Source: Aquatica leii (lineage: Eukaryota; Arthropoda; Insecta; Coleoptera; Lampyridae). Taken from it: 64,000 nt of DNA. A model generated the notes under the pieces. It did not search any database, was not told where the DNA came from, and saw only the letters and a program-made list of their open reading frames with translations. Of this stretch, positions 59,775-64,000 are shown one piece after another (position 1 is the stretch's first letter; every line of letters begins with the position of its first letter). The stretch is from positions 62,803,389 to 62,867,388 of the forward strand of contig CM069435.1 of NCBI GenBank assembly GCA_035610365.1. The letters run 5' to 3'. A program made the position numbers and the translations under genes.

Positions 59775-60575
59775 ATGTTGCGTTACAACGTTTTACGTCT
59801 TGCGATTCCCGATCTCTAGCCGTCTCCATCCTCCCAATCCAGATCTTTTAGTATTCTGAAATTTTGTTCTTCATCCACTCCACATCACCAGCTTCTTCTA
59901 AGTCTACTGTTTTTTCTTTTTCCGCCCGGCTTCCCCTTAATAACCTGTTTCGGTATTCTAGAGTCTTCCATTCTTTGTAAATAACCAAACCATATGAGCT
60001 GCCTGTCCATGTTAACATCTGTTATTTTATGTTTTACCTCTATAATTTCCTTCATCTTGTTGTTTGTGACTTTCTTTATCCTTGACTTTCCTGCAGTCCT
60101 TCTCTAAAAGTCCATTTCGAAAGCTTTCAGTATTTTTTTGTTCTATCCTTCAAAGGCCATACCTCTGAGCTATACGTGATGATACATTTAAATTTAGTGT
60201 TGTAAATTCTTGTTTTATTTTTTATGTTGATATTTCTATCCCATAAAACTCCGTTTAACAACGATATCGCTCTTCTTCTTTGTCTATTCCGTTTTTTTAA
60301 TTGCATCGTCTAGGTTTCCATTATGTAAAAGTTTAATTTCTAAGTAGTTAAAATCCGTGCAGCGCCTAATTGTTTATTATTCGGTTGCAAGTCTCTCTGT
60401 TCCTCCCCATCGCACATATATTCAGTCTTTTTCATATTCACTTCTAAACCCCATTTCTCATCATCTCACCAGTTTTTGCGTCATATATTCCATGTCTTTA
60501 TAGTCTTGTGCTAATACAACCTGGTCGTCTGAAAAGCTTAGGGTATATAGGGTATTTTTATATAGGGGGATTCCC
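59775..60575 (-). pseudogene. Non-LTR retrotransposon (LINE) ORF2 C-terminal relic
   Basis: On the minus strand: ILSFSDDQVVLAQDYKDME, where the RT catalytic box reads FSDD (60524-60535); KWGLEVNMKKTEYMCDGEEQ; a gap; then RRAISLLNGVLWDRNINIKN, KTRIYNTKFKCIITYSSEVW, PLKDRTKK, CRKVKDKE, and a C-terminal part with WLFTKNGRL and SW.CGVDEEQNFR. These are the RT palm-to-thumb and C-terminal blocks of an arthropod LINE annotated generally as jockey/RTE-type. Read across frames, with several stops and frameshifts. 5'-truncated, as usual for LINEs. The minus-strand 3' end lies near 59770 next to an ATATATA run. Confidence 0.82.
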
Positions 60576-60579
60576 ATCT

Positions 60580-60915
60580 TTTTAAAATAAATCGACGTTA
60601 TTTAAATACCGCAAGCTTTAACAATACGCATTTGCCTAGTTATTTTAATTCTTCTTCTGCTTTCTCTTAGACTGTATGTGCACAAAAGACTTTACATAAA
60701 ACAAACCCACCTAAGACTACGTATTACTCGCTAAATTTCAAAAAATTACAACAATTTTCAGAAAAAGAAGATTTTAAAATTTTATAAACTTAAATTCTAT
60801 TACTGAACTGTACATTATTTAATAAAGCATTACGTTGTAATAAAGTTCATTAACCTACCTCAATGTGATTGCTAGCATTTCTCAATCACACACAATCTCA
60901 TTTGGGTATCTCGAC
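60580..60915. other. AT-rich spacer
   Basis: No gene seen between the LINE relic and the hairpin that follows. Confidence 0.5.
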
Positions 60916-60916
60916 A

Positions 60917-60960
60917 ATTTTAACGCGTTCGTTCGCTACACTCGCTCACGGTGTTAAAAT
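60917..60960. repeat. 44-bp hairpin with CGTTCG/CGCTCGC core
   Basis: ATTTTAAC (60917-60924) pairs with GTTAAAAT (60953-60960). Between them lies a GC-rich core, GCGTTCGTTCGCTACACTCG followed by CTCACGGT. Its design matches the hairpin at 13847-13918: AT-rich arms and a GC-rich repeated core. It may be a minimal palindromic repeat; no partner copy is visible. Confidence 0.5.
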
Positions 60961-63690
60961 GTTTTGATTATTACTCGCTATCATTAACAACCTTGTAGGT
61001 TAAATAACTATTATCGATTATTTTAAATTAACGTTTATATTAAATTAGCTATGTCTTTTTTGTATTACATGTATTGTATTTGTTATTATGTGTTCAAATA
61101 CAGAAAATTTTTGACTTTAAGTTAAATTATACAAAGCTAAATAAATAAACAAAACAGAAATCACACGTTTTATCTACAAAACAAAAAAATATGTTTTAAT
61201 GTAAAATCTTTAAAGGCTTTTCAAGATTTCACCTTATCAAACTTTTTTTACACAACTAAATAACTTATCTAAAAGCACACTTTTTGTCCTCAAACCAAAA
61301 ATAAACAATTTTTTTATATAAATTTCACCAACTTGAAAACACAAAACATAAAAACAATAAAATATTTTAAAATACATATTGACATTTTTAATAATAACAA
61401 TAGTAAATAAAAACCAGAAATTATAAGACATTAAAGATAAAAAAAATAGAAAAAGATTTATTAGAAATATTAATTACAACAAAAAATAAGAATAAAATAA
61501 CACAATTAAATAATCAAAGCTTAATAGTAATAATATAAATAAAAGTAATGAACTTACATTTTTGCATACAAATTTATCCATGGTTAATTCTATTCTATTA
61601 TGGCAGGTGTAAATTTGAGGCATTAATAATGTAACGACTGTTATCATTAAATGTGTTTATAAAAAACGTGTTGCTAGTATAAAATACTATGAATATAAAA
61701 GGAAACATAAATAAATTTATATTAAACCTTTTTTTATATAAGTTGGCTCGTAAAATTGAATTCTAAAGAAAGCATAAGGTGTCCGTGTGTTATTCAATTT
61801 TTAAGCAGTTTCTTTACAGGATGCTGTTTGTGACTGAATGTTACCTCAGTATACAAACAAAGTCTCCAGTTTCAGTTTTCTGCGCTTGAAACTTCTATAT
61901 GATATTTTATATTGATATGGTTGACCTTGTTTGACGTGTATGTTATTGACATGTGACTGGGTTGCGAGATTTGATTGTATTTGTTATGGTGGGTGGCATT
62001 GAAGGGATTCTATTTCATGTTACAAGACCCTGGGGAAGTGAGAAATAAAGTTGGACTTGAGATGATAGCGAAAAACGGAAAGTGAAAAGTAAGAATTGTG
62101 CATATTGGAGGAAGACGTACGTGGATATATGAAACCTAACTAGAATGTCAGAAAACATCTCGTCATTTTTGTATAACTGAATTTTCAGTTCTTATAAAAA
62201 ATTCAAAATGTTCTTTACTGTACGTATATCCAAATTTTAATATAATAAATTTGACCGTTTCGTTTGCTTTTGGAATTTGAAGCGGATTCGCGAGACTACA
62301 ATTTCAAGAGTTTATTGCAGAAATTTGCATGGAATGCAAATTCATGTAAGATATGTTAGTTTTAAAGCCTTAACTGCTGACATGTTTAATAGTTTGATTT
62401 TCAGACAAATCTCCTAATTTAAAGGTTTCCAGAATTGTCGTTCTATTTACATTAAATATTAAGTTGCGCAACTTTACGTTAACTGCTTTTAAATTATCAT
62501 ACTCGGCCAGTCGTCTCAATAGCTTTTTCTTTTGTTTTCACTTCTTTATTGGTATTCACAGTCACAACAGAAAAATAAATATTGGAGAGTCTAGACCGAG
62601 ATTGCGTTATTACGTTCTACTGAACTTTCTTTTGATATTGAATCAAATTGTATGACCGAAAATTATTAATTTTGTCTAGTTGTTAGGTGTTATCAAACAG
62701 ATTTGTAAACTATTATAGCTAATAAACTACTAATTATTTTATTATTGTACTTTTGAAATGCATTAGCGTAAAGTTCTAGTTAACAAAATCTATTGTCTGT
62801 ACTTCACATTAGTTCATCTTTTAACACACCAGAAGCTTAATAATAACTTCGATTTGTAGTAAAGATTATATAACGTACATTTTCTCAAATTTTACAGTTT
62901 TTGTTTTGTTTTAATAACGAATGATAAATTAGCCAAGTGAAAAATTGAAAAGCAACTAATTTTACCTAGAAAGTAATTTAATTTCGACGTACTGGAAATA
63001 AATCAATTAACGTTTATAGCGTACTCTCTAAAATCAATTTAACGTTGAAAGGGTTAACATATTTAGAAGCAATCAAAAAAGTCCATCAGTTAAATCGACT
63101 ACTGACCAAGCATGTTTATTTTAGAATAAAACAAGTGCATTCTATAATTTACTTTAACATCAATATGTTCTTTAAACGAATCATGTTTAAGTAATAAATT
63201 TTAGTATTTAGTTTTGAATAAATCGTTTTTTAATACCTAAATAAAACGCATCAATTTTGATACACAATAACAAACAAAAGTGTGACCAAATCATCAATAA
63301 TTGAAGTTGTTAAATTTTTATGCATTGTATGGCCTATTTACGGAAAACTAATTGTATTAGAATTTTAAAAAAATGCGTTTAAAGTAAATATTTTTATTAC
63401 TTATACTCCATTTTTTATTATACTAGAAGTCTACTTCAATTATGACATTATTGCATTTTTTGTAACATTTTCTAATATATATTTTTTACATATCATTCTA
63501 TTATTGCCGTTTTATGTTTAAAGAAATTACCTATGTAATAATTGTAACCCAAAAATTAAAAAAAAACAAAAATACAATCTTGTATGTGCAAAAAACCTTT
63601 CTGTTTAGTTTATGAAAACTTCTATTCACATAGGAAGTTTCACTGCAATGTAATTTTGCCACCATTATAATACATAGAAGGTTCTTAATG
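60961..63690. other. AT-rich stretch, unassigned
   Basis: About 61790-62110 is less AT-rich, but holds no recognised gene or transposon motif. Frames such as 62464-62655 plus and 61237-61431 minus are low-complexity. Confidence 0.45.
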
Positions 63691-63691
63691 A

Positions 63692-63867
63692 TGTTGAGTA
63701 CTCTGTACATTACATATGAATTTTTAGTAAGTTGCGTCATCTGTAGACAATCTTAAGAAATAATATAAGCATCAATCTTATGAATTCGTTTTTCAAAAGT
63801 AAAAGAATTAATAAATCAAACATATAATAAAATACTGTATACATCAAAGTATTTATTTTATCTAACA
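63692..63867 (+). mobile_element. Probable copia-type LTR
   Basis: The right boundary is good: ...CTAACA is followed at once by a primer-site match. The left boundary is proposed at TGTTGAGTACTCTG (63692) because copia LTRs usually begin TGTTG and are short. It contains AATAAATCAAAC (a possible polyadenylation signal). The 3' LTR lies outside the window, so the left boundary cannot be confirmed. Confidence 0.42.
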
Positions 63868-63880
63868 TGGTAGCAATCCG
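63868..63880 (+). other. Primer-binding-site match (initiator Met tRNA type)
   Basis: TGGTAGCAATCCG directly follows the LTR end. TGGTAGCA is the start of the complement of the eukaryotic initiator-Met tRNA 3' end, the usual copia primer. It lies 28 bases ahead of the gag start. Confidence 0.5.
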
Positions 63881-63895
63881 TAGTTGAGTTTTAAA

Positions 63896-64000
63896 ATGGC
63901 TTGTGCTGAAGTTGACGAGCTAATGATGCCTATTTTAAATGGTTACGGAAATTGGAAGAAAAAATGCTGAAATTTTTTGAGTATAAAAATTGCAAAAAAC
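63896..64000 (+). CDS. Ty1/copia gag N-terminus, runs off the window
   Basis: Open from ATG at 63896 to the window end (35 codons, partial). It reads MACAEVDELMMPILNGYGNW then KKKMLKFFEYKNCKK. This fits the copia gag opening '..IPIL.G.NY..WK.RM..FL..K.C' (DUF4219/UBN2-like), where the Asn-Trp-Lys is typical. Placement right after an LTR end and primer site supports it. No stop or frameshift is seen in the visible part, so it may belong to a younger element than most in this window. Confidence 0.62.

Overview
The window is a strongly AT-rich piece of an animal nuclear genome, most likely an arthropod and probably an insect. This rests on the mobile-element community: Tc1/mariner/IS630, piggyBac, hAT, PIF/Harbinger, Ty3/gypsy, Ty1/copia, Penelope-like and LINE relics side by side, with tRNA-like SINE heads and no bacterial-style gene packing. 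I found no host protein gene that I can name. The only host-gene candidate is a possible signal-peptide exon near 33.6 kb. Nearly all other open frames over 60 codons are chance frames in AT-rich DNA or pieces of broken transposons.

Layout. 0-3.9 kb is unassigned except for a GC-rich island (2.16-2.25 kb) and a hAT-like end (3.21 kb). 3.9-6.2 kb is a decayed Ty3/gypsy pol relic interrupted by a 486-bp insertion with a 10-bp target duplication. 6.8-8.1 kb is a decayed transposase of the DUF4817/IS630-mariner lineage. 10.66-11.33 kb is a second kind of DDE transposase relic. 13-16 kb holds a tRNA-like head, a hairpin element and a stray 268-bp Tc1 leader. 17.7-19.9 kb stacks piggyBac, hAT and Tc1 pieces. 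22.5 kb has a tRNA-like SINE head. 24.27-26.59 kb is a piggyBac-like element with both TTAA ends but a broken transposase. 26.95-28.55 kb is a decayed Tc1-like element with a 169-bp insertion and a 12-bp duplication. 28.94-30.06 kb and 58.2-59.2 kb are two diverged copies of the same LTR-like sequence, on the minus strand. 30.3-37.7 kb and 38.1-45.6 kb are nearly featureless AT-rich DNA, separated by a 433-bp near-perfect palindrome at 37.7-38.1 kb. 45.6-46.3 kb is a Penelope-like reverse transcriptase relic. 53.3-53.75 kb holds a tandem duplication and a tRNA-Lys-type primer-binding-site match. 54.75-56.69 kb is a nested pair: an old DDE transposase relic split by a much younger DUF4817/IS630 element with 162-bp inverted repeats. 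59.3-60.6 kb holds PIF/Harbinger and LINE pieces. The right edge (63.69-64.0 kb) enters what looks like a Ty1/copia element: LTR end, initiator-Met-type primer site, and an open gag start that runs off the window.

The most complete units are the DUF4817/IS630 element at 54.9-56.5 kb (one amber codon, one Asp-to-Asn change at a catalytic position) and the copia start at the edge. The most unusual recurring signal is a small structured motif: CTGATGA-like box, short perfect stem-loop, then GAAAC. It occurs in both arms of the 37.7-kb palindrome, at 41.9 kb, in the insertion at 4.7 kb and, more degenerate, in the insertion at 27.7 kb. It resembles the core of a hammerhead ribozyme of the kind reported in Penelope-like elements. 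I could not find a convincing stem III or cleavage triplet, so it is reported as a lead and not as a ribozyme.
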